Assembly (NCBI GenBank): GCA_014526335.1
Contig: JACTAT010000164.1
Span: 669,398-733,397, forward strand
Length of the DNA stretch: 64,000 nucleotides
Reading direction: 5' to 3'
Origin: Chrysaora quinquecirrha
Taxonomy: Eukaryota; Cnidaria; Scyphozoa; Semaeostomeae; Pelagiidae
The position numbers and the translations under genes were made by a program. A model generated the notes under the pieces. It was not told where the DNA came from and did no database searches. It worked only from the letters and a program-made list of their open reading frames with translations. This document shows, in pieces, positions 11,201 through 31,200 of this stretch. Each line of letters starts with the position of its first letter. The first letter of the stretch is position 1.

Positions 11201-12670
11201 TCGATGCATATTTAGTCGAAGTTCTCCTGATAATCAAGAGTTCAAGCTTTTCTTATAATGGTTAACTGTTTGATCTATCTGTTGTACTGCATTTATACCC
11301 GGCGTTATTTCCCTCTCGTCCACCGCTACGACACCCCGCTACAATGACGTTTCAGAGATCTCACTTTAGCGTCAATGTCGGATTCATGAGAGCATGAATG
11401 AGGCGAGATAACTGGGACACAGGTAATAAGTCTGCTGTTGGACAGTATTTTTGGCAAAGAGGGTGGAAAATTTCACCCCGAGTAGGCATATTTAAGGAAA
11501 GAGGGTACTTAATTAAATTTTTTGCGGGTATATACCCGGAGGGTACTTCATTGTTCAAGAGACTAGACGTGCCGCCCAGTTTTTCAAAAACCAACCCTTT
11601 TTTCAAAAGTCTACCGATAAACTCTGTTATTCGTGGCATCCATGTATAGAAAGAACAACGAAATTTTTTATTGTACCATGTGTACCAATATCTCAAATAT
11701 TTGAATCCAATTTAACGTCTGAGGCAACTCTAAATGCGGCGAAAACGCCTTTGCGCTGAAAACTAAAACGCACATTTAACCAGGCTTTTCCAGACAATGC
11801 ATGTCTAAAAGTTTTTATATATTTTACTACCCATGTGTAGAGATTCTTTACGGAAAACCAACCCATATGTAGGGAAATTGGCGCTGAAAAAGTTACCCAT
11901 TTGGGTGGCACGTCTAGTAAAATGGAAATGGAAGTACCCCGGGGGGTATGTACCGCTCAAACGGGTGGGTTTTTGGCCCTGAAATTCTCTACGCATGGGT
12001 ATAATTTTAACCGTGTCTCAATATAGGTTGTTACAGTAACTAGAAAGAGCTGGACTTTTTAAGTAGCAAAAGGCAGAGTCACATCATGATAAAAACATTT
12101 TGGGGGCATACAGTATTAACAAAGTTTTGCATAAATTAGCATTGTTTTACGCAATAAAGCATTCAATGAAAATACTGTGTATGCCCGAAAATGTTTCCGC
12201 TGTTCATCGCAATTTCAAAATACTGTGGTAAGAAATGTACCGTACCAAGCATAAAAACATCTCTATGAAAAAAAACAAGATACGCAACAGAGCCCGAAGA
12301 CGATTGTAGGACACAAACAATGGACAGTGTACAGGATTTCGGTGATTGCATAATTTATCGGCTTTGAATAAATAAGCATAATTTTTGGAAATTGGAAAAC
12401 GCAATATTGAAAATACACCATGGTCAACAAAGTCCTACGGTTCAAGATCAAGCCGGTTGTCAGTATAAACTTTATTTTCTGCAAAAAAGCAGAAAATAAA
12501 GTTAATTCTTATGTAATGATTTGAAACACAATATATTGCAGATTGTGCTGCGCACACTGTTTTTGATTGCATAACAAAAAATTTAGATTTGCATAAATTA
12601 GCATTAATTTTCACCTCATATTTATTGGGTTGTTGCATAAATCAGCAGTTAAAATTTGGGTGTCAGAAAA
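11201..12670. other. Intergenic region between the AGTRAP-like gene and SDHB
   Basis: No gene. About 11450-11960 contains fragments of the dispersed family whose full copies are at 27795-28174 and 43497-43870 (CCGGAGGGTACTTC, GACGTGCCGCCCAG, CCCGGGGGGTATGTACC). The rest is AT-rich with no assignable site. The SDHB promoter must lie near the right end. Confidence 0.5.
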
Positions 12671-19877
<7,207 letters not shown>

Positions 19878-20280
19878 ACACTAAGAACTTCCAAAAAAAA
19901 ATTATTGAACTATTTTCATTCTTGCTTCGCTGAATTCTAACGACTTTTGCTTATTTTCCTTTTGTGATATATTTATTAGCTTGCTTCAGAGATTTTAATA
20001 CCTGTATGTTTACCTGAAACCAAAAATTCAAACTTTAGACCTTAGACTTTCTTAGGAATAAATTTTGTCTTGGGATTTCTTTGTGAATACAACTGTGGGT
20101 CATTACAGTGAAATTTGAAGTAGTTAAGTTTGCTGACAAGGTAATAATTTAAATATAACATGCATGCATATATGGTAAAATTGATTACTATTTTGTAGTT
20201 ATGATTAGAGTGTATTTGTGTGTTTTAGCTATCAAAATCTGTGCTGTTTTAACATTGTTTCATTTTTTGATTTTATGTCT
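19878..20280. other. SDHB 3'UTR
   Basis: AT-rich sequence following the TAG at 19877. It contains an AATAAA at 20057-20062 and no competing gene. The exact cleavage point is unknown. Confidence 0.55.
20057..20062 (+). terminator. Candidate SDHB polyadenylation signal
   Basis: AATAAA 180 bp after the SDHB stop codon, followed by a T-rich stretch (AATTTTGTCTTGGG). It is the first canonical signal after the stop. Confidence 0.5.
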
Positions 20281-20299
20281 CATTTGAAATAATGTTTAG

Positions 20300-20620
20300 A
20301 AGATGCCCAAGGGGTCACTTGACTTAATTTCGGATAGGGACGTGCCACCCAAGAATCCCCATATTTATACCAAATCCCTGAAAATGTATACCCAAAATTA
20401 TGCAAAAATATTAACTCGAACACTGCTATATATGCTTAAATGTACTATAATATGTCATTTTGGATCAAACTTCAGCAAGAAAAGTGAAAGCAATGGAAAA
20501 TAAGACCGTTTCTAAAAAGTTTGTAATGATTATCGAGAAATCAATGCCAATATAAACGATCCCCTTTCGGGCGGCACGTCCCCAGTACCCAAAATACATT
20601 AAGTACCCCCCTGCCCGGGA
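20300..20620. repeat. Fragment of the CCCGGGGG/GTACTT dispersed family
   Basis: Contains GGGACGTGCCACCCAAG at the left and GGGCGGCACGTCCCC with AAGTACCCCCCTGCCCGGG at the right. These are diverged ends of the family seen in full at 43497-43870. Confidence 0.55.
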
Positions 20621-20789
20621 GAAGACGTGAAGGCTTTCGGGTTATATATATTTGGTCAATACTGGAAGGTCTTGTACCAATTATGACTTAACTGTCAGAA
20701 CATATCTTTATTTACCCAAGTTTTCATAAATAAAGACATAAAATGAAGAACCCTATCCCCACATGACGAGAAAAGCTAAATTGAAAATG

Positions 20790-21010
20790 GATCAGGACCA
20801 TGGCGCAGCATCACGCACATCGCAGGGCGGAGTTCAAATCCCTTTCGGAGTGAGTGACCAAGCGGCAGTTTAAATTAGGCAACTAAAGTCCAGCTTGGCC
20901 GTGTGAGGTCACAACCTGGATGGGTGACTTTATGGATGGATAACAAACCAACTCACTCCGCCATCCTTCGGAAGAGACGTTAAACCAGGGGCCCCAATTA
21001 GCTGAAAAAG
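20790..21010 (+). repeat. SINE-like repeat
   Basis: Contains a B-box-like GAGTTCAAATCC about 45 bp from the start, then a conserved-looking body with CTGGATGGGTGAC and GGAAGAGACGTTAAACC. These motifs suggest a tRNA- or 5S-related SINE. No gene function is implied. Confidence 0.4.
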
Positions 21011-21639
21011 CTGGAACTAACAGTCTAAATCCAATTAAGTGAAAATAGGTCTCGGCAACATGCTACTGCATTACTGCATGAATTATTGCTCTGATATGAC
21101 ATCAATATTCATTGATATCATTCAAACCATACTGAACCAGCAATTTCAAACAAGTACACAATGAACTATCATACAGTGCGCATAATACTTTTTCAAATTT
21201 ACAATTATTGGATACTACAGAATTTAAATTACAGACATTTTGGTACAGTTATTTTAGCCATTTTCATCTTTGTCACCAAACCAATTAAGAATATCTTTAA
21301 AATGATGTTGCATGAACGTATTCATCTACAAAAACAATTGAACTGGTCGAAGGCTCAAACTTCGACTCGCAAAAATATAACAAATAAATGGAAGTGTTCT
21401 CCTGCTTTGAACTTGAATGTCCATCAAATCAAGGATAATAAGCATAGAATACATGTACCAGGGCCTTTTCCTGTTAGCAGATCCATGGTTATTTCATAGA
21501 GAGAGCAATAAATTATTTCTTATTAAATAAAGAAATTACTATCTCTATTGGTTATTTTTGATAACGAATCAATTTTAGTTCGATCTGTATTGTTCTCTTG
21601 GTGATTACTTGCAGTGTATAGGTGTCCAAGACAGGACAA

Positions 21640-21880
21640 GATCAGAAATGAAATAAAATAATACGCGAAAAGAACGAAAGTTAAAGACGTCATTGAGACC
21701 GTAAGAGACATGAAAGCCAGTCGAGGGTGACGGCAGTTGGGCCAAAAAACAAACGAATGGACTCCAACAGAAAGAACAAGAATGAGAGGAAGACCGAAGA
21801 GAAGGTGGAGGGACGAAATTGAAGAGACGATTGGTAACACATGGGTGAGAATGAAAAGCCTATCTAAAACGCTTTTGTAG
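21640..21880 (+). pseudogene. LINE reverse-transcriptase C-terminal fragment
   Basis: Plus-strand reading gives NEWTPTERTRMRGRPKRRW, then RDEIEETIGNTWVRMKS and a stop. This is the recognisable C-terminal tail of many LINE ORF2 proteins (xxWTPRxxRRxRGRPxxRWxDDI). Stops and frame changes lie upstream. The minus-strand 105-aa frame is a shadow. Confidence 0.75.
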
Positions 21881-23623
21881 TCTTCTTCGATTCTTGCATT
21901 GTTTTATATGTTAAGAGTTTCCTCCTCGATTTAGAACATTTTTTTAAATTGTCACTTCTTTGGCATCTGTCCCTATAGCTTACCCGAGTAGCATGCCCAT
22001 TTGTTCCAGTAGGTATGAGCCGTTTATATTTTCACGTTCTATAAAAAATGTCTTCTCCACCAGTATGAACAGACATTGCTTGTTTGTCATTCCCTAGTCT
22101 TCGCCAGCAATTATGTTTCCTTCGTAAAAAAATTTATTTCATCATCCATTTTAAGTCTCCAAATGTGTCAATTTACTTTACTGTTTACGTGCTTTCACTC
22201 TCAGTATTCTAATGATTATTTTCTTACATGATTTTTGGCTTCTTCCAATGCTTAATCATCTGTGACCGTACAAGGTCAAATGTTCTTTATTTTAATATCC
22301 GACTTCATGGCGTTGAATTTGTTCTTTTTGTAGAAATAACTGTTTCTGATGTGCCATTTCAAATTCAAAATTTTTTCCTAGTTCTTCCATACTACTCTCT
22401 ATCATATTGTCGATGCTAGGTTCCAGGAACGGTGCTCTCTTCGTTTCTTATTTGTAAACGTGAGAAAATTTGCTGATATCATGCAGAAATTGTTTAGTCT
22501 CTCCAGACTATTCTAGAATCGAAGAGCAACATACTAACAACCATAGCAAGATCTCTAGGCGTTATGTAGGTTATGTTCTGGCATTGTATAACAATATTGA
22601 CAACCATAGCCATTTTTTATTTGGTATCTAAACTTTGGCGTCGTTCTGCTTCAAAGTTGCACATCAAAAGTTATCCTTCTTTTTTTACGTTCACAACACT
22701 TAGTCTTCTTCATTTCGAAATATCCTGCTTTACAGAAAACGTTTCTCCATGGGATGTTTCTGACGCAGCATAGTTTTTTTGTTGCATACGTTGAGGGCTG
22801 GTTATTGCCTTTGTTGAAAGAGATCACTGACGTTTCATGGATCAAAGGTGCTGGTTTATTTAAGTGAATTTATCTAAACCTCTGTGAGTAGTTAAATCAA
22901 AAGAGTGAAGGGGTTATTATAAATGCTCTTCTCGTATTGCTATTGTCGCTAAATGTTCATCCATTCATTTATTCGATGTTGGTTATTGCAAGTTGAACCA
23001 AAGTCAGTTTATGGTGATTCTGACGTAAGGCAATGTTATGAACTCCTAAAAGCTGTGATTCATTCAACCAACTTTGCCCAAATAACGAAAGTTCCTTCAA
23101 AAAACGTATGTCTCCATCCTTTCCTCTGCTATACAGGTAAGCCGAACTTTGTATTTTCTACTTGTTGTCATTTACACCTCCTTCTATAACTCTAAAAATT
23201 ATTTGGTTCTCAGAAAATCAAACTATCGGCCTTTGTGGCGTAAGGGGCTTTGGTTATGGGCTGATGCACACAGGGCCGAACTATTTTCAAATGAGAAGAC
23301 AGTAAATCTACCTTTCAATTCCAATTTTTAGAATTTCTATATGAAAGAACATATTTGCAGTTCCATGCATTTTTATCTGTTCGTTTTTTTTATAGAAAAG
23401 AAGTGAGATTTAGTAAAGAACCTGTGATTTTTAGCAGAATCACATTGACCCAAAACGATACCCCCTTACAGTAAACAATTTTCAGTTGCAATTTCAAAAA
23501 ACAAGCCATGACAAACGGAGCAGGCCTGACCTTTTTCTCTCATTTTTGCTACGTTTTCTTAAAACAGCGTAGCATAAGCGAGTTTTAAGGGGTAAAATAC
23601 TTCTTTAATACGGAAATATAAAT
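21881..23623. other. Intergenic region, no convincing gene
   Basis: AT-rich. One stretch at 22980-23105 reads well on the plus strand (VEPKSVYGDSDVRQCYELL, then a GTATGT donor-like site). It has neither a partner exon nor a family match, so I leave it unassigned. Confidence 0.4.
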
Positions 23624-24182
23624 TTAACGTACCTGAGTTAATTTTTCTGATGGCTTTAAGTAACTTAGCAATCTTTTCCCAGTCTCTATCTGTCTTCCTG
23701 CTGTTTCTTTGAATTCATCTACCAGTTCTAAAATGAAAAGTAATGATACTTACTCAATTCGAATATTCAACCATGCAGTCGTAATTAGAATAACATAATT
23801 CTTCGCAGAAAAACCATAAGGGTCTTACCAGTGATCCTATGATCACGTCTCTAGGACAAGTTGATGTTGAAACAAAGCAAAGAAATTCCATTGAATATGG
23901 GAAACTCCAATTATGATATTTCTAATTAAGGGGCGTCGCTGTTTAGGGTTTGACCAAAAAATCAGGAATTTTGAGTCGCAGAGACTCTAGTTATATGAAG
24001 AACTTGATGTACAGAGCTGTCGATGTTTATTAATTATTAAGTTAGTTAGAGATTTGGTTATGTTGGTTAGTTAAGTAGTTAGTTGGTTCTTCAGTTAGTT
24101 GATTGGATACGTAGATAGTTATTTAGTAGGCTGGTTAGATGGCTGGTTAGTTAGTTAGTTGGTTAGTGAGTGAGTTGGTAAG

Positions 24183-24261
<79 letters not shown>

Positions 24262-24660
24262 TTTAGTTGGTTAGTTGGTTGGTTGGTTAGTTAGTTAGTT
24301 GGTTATTTGGTTAGTTAGTTAGTTAGTTGGTTAGTTAGTTAGTTGGTTAGTTAGTTTGCTAGTTGGTTAGTTAGTTAGTTGGTTGGTTGGTTGGTTGGTT
24401 GGTTGGTTGGTTGGTTGGTTGGTTAGTTGGCTAGTTAGCAAATTAGATAGTTAGTTAGTTGGTTAATTGGTTCATTGGTCGGTTACTTGCTTGGTTGATT
24501 AGCTAGTTGGTTATTTAGTTAGTTAGTTAGTTAGTTAGTTAGTTGGTTAGATGGTTAGTTGGTTGGTTGGTTAGTTGGTTAGTTATTTGGTTAGTTGGTT
24601 GGTTGGTTGGTTGGTTGGTGTTGGTTATTTGGTTAGTTAGTTAGTTAGTTAGTTAGTTAT

Positions 24661-24702
<42 letters not shown>

Positions 24703-24820
24703 GGTTAGTTAGTTAGTTAGTTGGTTAGTTAGTTAGCTAGTTAGCAAATTAGATAGTTAGTTAGTTAGTTAATTAGTTCATTAGTCGGTTACTTGCTTAG
24801 TTGATTAGCTAGTTAGTTAT

Positions 24821-24856
<36 letters not shown>

Positions 24857-27672
24857 ATAGTTAGTTAGTTAGTTAGATAATAAGTTAATTAGTTAGTTAG
24901 TTGGATAGCACCTTAGCGAGTAAGTGAGTAAGCTAGTAATCTGGTTAATTAGTTTGCATGCTAGCTAGTCATTCTAATAGCACGTTTGTTAGTCAGTTAT
25001 TTCGATGGTGCCCCCTAAATTTGTTAGCAGGCTGGTTTAATGGCATAGTTAGCTAGTTCTTTAGTTTCCCATTTCCTAGGCAGTCAGTTCATTAGTTAGT
25101 TAGATGTCCATAATTTCAAGAAAAAATAAATAAGAAAACGACTTTAGACCTTTTCTTTCTCAACATCAACAAGGATGATCTGTTAAATTACATACCAACT
25201 GCAGAAGATGGATCCTTTGAATATTTGTCAAATCTGTTGTTAATATTTTGCAATTTCTCTTTAAAATTTGCTGCCATATTGTCAGTAAGCGATGGCTGTT
25301 CTTGTATTTGTTGATCTTTATTTGGATTCTTCATTTTTGGTGCCTGATATCTAAAATTTAGAAGCAAAAAAGAGTCTAGACAAAAAGTCTGACATATCCG
25401 ACTTTTCGAATTGAGAATAGGAGAAATTCGAAAAGTAAGATAGAGAGAAAAATTTGGTCCAAGAAGTCCAAAAGGTCCTAGTTTTTTACCTGGCCGCCTA
25501 AATTGTCAACTTAATCACAAAAGCATTGTTAAACCAGACTGTCTCAGAGACAAACCACATTGAACATGTTTTTAATAAGAAAGTGGTTTAAGTTTCGCAA
25601 ACCTAAGAATGTATTAAATTGTTGATTTTTCTAAGGCTTGGGAGTCTATATTTGCCTTGACTGAGTTTCAAATCAATTTCAAGTTTCAAGTAGTGTAGCA
25701 TTGTATTATTCGAGGTATTATTGTGGAATTAAAATAATGAACCTGAACCTGAACCTGAACCTGAAATCTGTGACCAGCGGACCATGATGATACATTCAAG
25801 GACATTTAAAAATGTGGTTGCTTTAAATTAATAGAACAGTTGTTTAAGGTGTCAAGGGTACTAAAAACCACAATATTGTTACTTATTGTTAAGAAAGTGT
25901 TACTAAAATGTTGGGATTGCTAAAAAAGTTTGATTACTGAACTTAACATAATTCCTTTATCAAAATACTGGTTTTCAAAAACTTTATTCACGATAAACAG
26001 AAGAAGCTTACAGAACAGAAGCAAGCAAAACAGATAACTTGATTGACCAAGGCCATAGAAATGCATTGTTATTCAATGAGCCAATGAGTCCTAAAGTTTG
26101 ATTGGCAAGAGCAGGGGCTTAAGCATACCTGTTCCTGTTATTGTGTCACAAGCTGTTCATTAAAATACTATAGACAAATTCAACGAGAAAAACATTTCTC
26201 ACCCAATCATTCCATCTGTTCCAATATCTTCATCTCCCTTTGAATCATTTTTCAATGCTATGAAAAGAACACAATTTTCAAACTTGTTGATATGCAATAC
26301 AGTATCATGTCATTCCTTACACATGTGCAATGCTACGTCAAACTGCTATGATGTGTTTGAATAGTCTTTGGGTAGTACAAAATTTCAAAATTGTGAGAGA
26401 AAGTGGGAACATTTCTGGACATCTCTGGACACACTTAAAATCTTTTGGGTCTGACACTCCTCAGAGTATTAACTTAAGAAACAGACAGAAACATGTGACT
26501 AAGGTGAAATCAATACCCAGACGGGGATTGATTTGCACAAATCAGAAAAGTGAAGCTGAATTGGCATTGTACTTTGGGCAGCAATTCGCTCACATATTAA
26601 AGTTGGATAACTGATAGAATTAGTTATAGAGTCCAAACGAACTCTGCCTGTCTACAGAGAACTGGCCTTTTGGTTTTGATGTGGACAGATTCCAAAATAC
26701 TGATGCAGCAACCAACCCTTAAGCACCTAACATCAATAATAGCAGCTATTTGTCAAAATGGTGTATTGATAACAAACAGGCTTTTCCCGTTGTACACATC
26801 TTGCCCTTTCCATATAGATCTGTTATTCCACTAATACCTTTTTCCTCTATGATAATTTCAATTCCTCTTGTCTGAGTCAGATTCATTTTTGAGTCATGTG
26901 GTTTCTAAAGAAAAAATTGAAGAGTTATAAGTAGATATAATAAAAGATCTAGAGTCCATGCTACCAATGAACCATTGTGGAATGCACTTATGTGGTTGGT
27001 ACCCAGCATAGGGAAGGGGTAATGCTTATTGTGGAAAGAAACAATAGGGCCTATTGTTTCCCTATTGTTCTCACCAATGCAAATTTCCCCGCAAAAAAAC
27101 AAAGAAATGCAGTCTGGTCACTTACAGGGATGGGTGTCTGGTTTGATGTGGTATAGGTATAGGGTTTGCAGGGGGTTACTATGCTTCATTTGATGGCTAC
27201 ACCTTGCAGGGGCAAATTCTAAACAAATCAAGCTTCACGACTACCCTACACATCATAGCAACAACTATGACATAAAAAACCAGTAATCAAATCTCTATCA
27301 GAATTGCATTGTGCCTTTTTGTGTCAAAGCCCCAAATGGAATTCCCAACCCTGGAGCTTCTATGAGAATAATGTCATAGGAATCAGTGTACAACTATTTA
27401 AACCCTCCCTTTTCTGTGGGTTTTAGGAAGGATGTTATGTCGACTATAGTGTAGGAAAGGAAAAACGGAAAAGGAACCTTGTTGATGCGTATGATGTTTA
27501 TTCCTGTACAAATTTGCTGTCCTTTCGAATCATTACCGACATCTTTTTGCCAGAATCCAATGCATCGTTCACTCCATTTTCCTTCTTCTGGTTCTTGGTC
27601 GTTTTTCCTGATGTGTCTGTGCCTATTAGACACGTAACTTTCATTCCTATCTTCATCTGCGTCATCCGCCAT
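23624..27672 (-). CDS. Unrecognised 191-aa protein, 5 exons
   Basis: Join on the minus strand, 5' to 3': 27672-27478, 26904-26838, 26257-26203, 25350-25196, 23727-23624: 576 nt, 191 aa, all GT-AG and phase-compatible (0, 1, 2, 1). It starts MADDADEDRNE at an ATG in a good context and ends LTQVR. It is hydrophilic and rich in Lys, Asp, Asn and Gln, with no signal peptide or membrane segment. The last ~80 residues (from DNMAANFKEKLQNINNRF to ETGKRLLSYLKPSEK) look helical and could form a coiled coil. The end is uncertain: CAG/GTACGT at 23633 is also a good donor, so another exon may follow. I do not recognise the family. A nuclear or cytosolic scaffold would fit the composition, but that is only inference. 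Confidence 0.65.
24030..24905. repeat. GTTA microsatellite in the last intron of the unknown gene
   Basis: Nearly 900 bp of AGTT/GGTT tetranucleotide repeats, with blocks of GTTA and GGTT alternating and a repeated inner segment (GCAAATTAGATAGTTAG near 24436 and 24743). The second occurrence shows that a ~300 bp higher-order block was duplicated. Confidence 0.95.
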
Positions 27673-27794
27673 TTTTACAACAACCAAAAGAAAGATTCTG
27701 AGCGAGGTTGGTTTGCAAACTCAACAGAAATGCCTCCCACCTTTATTTCCTCCGCGGCAACACTGTTACCAGTGCTTTTACCAGTCTCAGAGCT

Positions 27795-28174
27795 CCCGGG
27801 GGGGGGGTCCTTCCATTGTTTGTTATACTAGACGTGCCACCCAAATGGGTAACTTTCGTGAAGAATCTCTAGACATGGGTAGTGAAATATGTACATAACA
27901 ACTTTTAGAGTTGCATTGTCTTGAAAAGCCTGATAAAAAAAGTGCGTTTTAGTTTTCAGCGCAGATGACTTTTCGACGCATTTAGAGTTGTTGCCTCAGG
28001 CGTTAAATTGGGTTCAAACATGTGAGCTATTGGTACAAATGGGTAAACAATTTCATTGTTTTTTCAATACATGGGTACCATGGAAATAGAATTTATCGGT
28101 AGACACGGGTGGGTTTGGAAAAACTGGGTGGCAAGTCTATCCATTTGAACAATGAAGTACCCCCCACCCCGGGG
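27795..28174. mobile_element. CCCGGGGG/GTACTT family, full copy
   Basis: Starts CTCCCGGGGGGGGGG and ends AAGTACCCCCCACCCCGGGG, with inverted internal motifs GACGTGCCACCCAAATGGG and GGGTGGCAAGTC. About 380 bp, no ORF. It is a non-autonomous, probably palindromic element, also present at 43497-43870 and in fragments elsewhere. Confidence 0.7.
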
Positions 28175-28205
28175 TCAGAGCGTTACCTCCCATCTCACAC
28201 CATTA

Positions 28206-31200
28206 TAGACAGGGTATTTTGGCCTGCAATCTAAGGAAGTGCCTAACCTTTGTTTTTAAACTTGATTCCCGGTAAATCGACCACGCTGAATCGTTTAAGA
28301 CCAGGAGCCAAATCGAGAAATGCTTCTATCACGTGATATACGACGTCATGATGACGTCATAAAAATATACCTTTAACCCATTTTAATTCGCTTAATAGCC
28401 ATTTAATATGAAAGAAAATGGCAAAAATAGATAGAACACATTGAGAGCTTTCGATTGATATACATTTTGTTGCATTTCGAAGGTTAAAATATTTATGATG
28501 ACGTCATCGGGACCTTTTTGAGCTGGTCCTTTCATAGTGGGGATGTTGGTGAAACAATTGTGCATTTTATGTTACCAGTATCAAATTTGGCGAAAAGGGG
28601 TAGTTTGACGTGCTAAAAAAGATAGGATATGTGCCCCAACTGAGAAATGCCCCCTTGTGCTATTTTTAGACTGGGGTAATTGGTACCAGGCCTCTACATA
28701 AGCTATAACACTAGTTTTATTGCAAATTGTAATGCAAGCATCAAATTTGGCGAAAACAGGCAGTTTGACATGCTAAAAAAGATAGGATATGTGCCCCAAC
28801 TGAGAAATGCCCCCTTGTGCTATTTTTAGACTGGGGTAATTGGTACCAGGCCTCTACATAAGCTATAACACTAGCTTTATTGCAAATTGTAATGCAAGCA
28901 TCAAATTTGGCGAAAAAAGTTTGACGTGCTAAAAAGATAGGATATGTGCCCCAACATGTGTCCCCTTGTGCTATTTTTAGACTGGGGTAATTGGTACCAG
29001 GCCTCTACATAAGCTATAACACTAGTTTTATTGCAAATTGTAATGCAAGATTTGGCGAAAACAGGCAGTTTGCCCCAACTGAGAAATGCCCCTTGTGCTA
29101 TTTTTATACTAGGGTAATTGGTAGCAGGCCTCTACATAAGCTATAACACTAGTTTTATTGCAAATTGTAATAAAAGCATCAAATTTGGTGAAAACAGGCA
29201 GTTTGACACGTTAAACAAGATGGGATATGAACCCCAATCGAGAAGTGCCCCCTTGTGCTATTTTTAGACTGACCAGATATATTTTTATACCGTACCAGAC
29301 CTCTACATGAGCTATAACGGTAATTTTGTTATAAAGTGTAATACAGAAATCTAACTTAGGGAATAAGGGTTGTTTGATACGCTGAAAAAGACAAGATATT
29401 GATCATCATTACTGTTTTCATAAAAAATGCCTTAATTTTGTGGAAAGTGAGATTCTTCCGATATTTATCGCTATTCCATAGAAACCAAGAGCAATCGCGT
29501 GTTCTTGCTGTCCGCCTTCGATATTATCAAGGAAAAGCTTCGCATTATCCAGCCCCTGTATAAGAATCAAACGGCAGTGATTCCACATGGTAGAGACGTC
29601 AGCGACTAGGTTGGCATCAGATGGGGAGTGAGGCAAGGCTGCGTACAATCGCCAGACTACTACAATATCTACAGTGAACACATCCTACGGCCTGCCTTTT
29701 GCAGTTCTCAACGGAGTTAACGTCGATGGTGATTGCATCATGAACATCAAATACGCTGATGACACAGACGTTACAGTAGGTAGTAGGTTGTTACGTCAAG
29801 GAGAATGATGCTGCTGGGGTGGCACTTAGCACTGATGACCGAGATGATGGTCTTAAAAATCATAAAAAAGTTCGCAAGGGCAAGATCGATGTGAACCGCG
29901 TGCAGCCGAAGCAGATCTCACCGTTCAAATACTTCGGTATTTCGTTAAGGAGGACGGGAAACCAAAAATAAGCCTCAGAATAGCGCTACAAAAAGACAAA
30001 AAGTCATCACGGTAATGCAACAAGCAGGCACCAACGAATACTCTGAAGAAGCCTTGCTTGCCTTCGAATATAACATAAAATTAACAAACCTCAAAACACT
30101 TTATCGTTTCTTGCATCGCGGTGTTCCTGCCTGGTTTATTCCAAGGAATGCTGCTTCGAATCATCAAAAAGCGACATTTCATAGCATACGTAGAGGTTTC
30201 TTTTCTGTTACCATAATCGCTGCCTCAAAAATGCACAAGCGGGCATTTTTCACTTGGGCTCCGTATCCTATCTTTTCAGTGTCTCAAACTACCCCTATTG
30301 CTATAGCTTAAGTAGACGTTTGGTATCTATTACCCCAGTCTAGAAATACCCCAGTCTTAAAATAGCACAAGGGGACACTTCTCGATTGGGGTTCATATCC
30401 CATCTTTTTTAACGTGTCAAACTGCCTGTTTTCACCAAATTTGATGCTTGTATTACAATTTGCAATAAAACTAGTGTTATAGCTTATGTAGAGGCCTGGT
30501 ACCAATTACCCCAGTCTAAAAATAGCACAAGGGGGCATTTCTCAGTTGGGGCACATATCCTATCTTTTTTAGCATGTCAAACTGCCTGTTTTCACCAAAT
30601 TTGATGCTTGCATTACAATTTGCAATAAAACTAGTGTTATAGCTTATGTAGAGGCCTGGTACCAATTACCCCAGTCTAAAAATAGCACAAGGGGGCATTT
30701 CTCAGTTGGGGCACATATCCTATCTTTTTTAGCATGTCAAACTGCCTGTTTTCGCCAAATTTGATGCTTGTATTACAATTTGCAATAAAACTAGTGTTAT
30801 AGCTTATGTAGAGGCCTGGTACCAATTACCCCAGTCTAAAAATAGCACAAGGGGGCATTTCTCAGTTGGGGCACATATCCTATCTTTTTAGCATGTCAAA
30901 CTGCCTGTTTTCGCCAAATTTGATGCTTGCATTACAATTTGCAATAAAACTAGTGTTATAGCTTATGTAGAGGCCTGGTACCAATTACCCCAGTCTAAAA
31001 ATAGCACAAGGGGGCATTTCTCAGTTGGGGCACATATCCTATCTTTTTTAGCACGTCAAACTACCCCTTTTCGCCAAATTTGATACTGGTAACATAAAAT
31101 GCACAATTGTTTCACCAACATCCCCACTATGAAAGGACCAGCTAAAAAGGTCCCGATGACGTCATCATAAATATTTTAACCTTCGAAATGCAACAAAATG

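Noticed and set aside
22953..23189. Possible exon (VEPKSVYGDSDVRQCYELL)
   Set aside because: Reads well and ends at a donor-like GTATGT, but no partner exon, family or start could be assigned.
24030..24905. CRISPR-like regular repeats
   Set aside because: Tetranucleotide slippage with no spacers, in an animal genome.
29418..29681. 87-aa minus-strand frame
   Set aside because: Shadow of the plus-strand reverse-transcriptase fragment.
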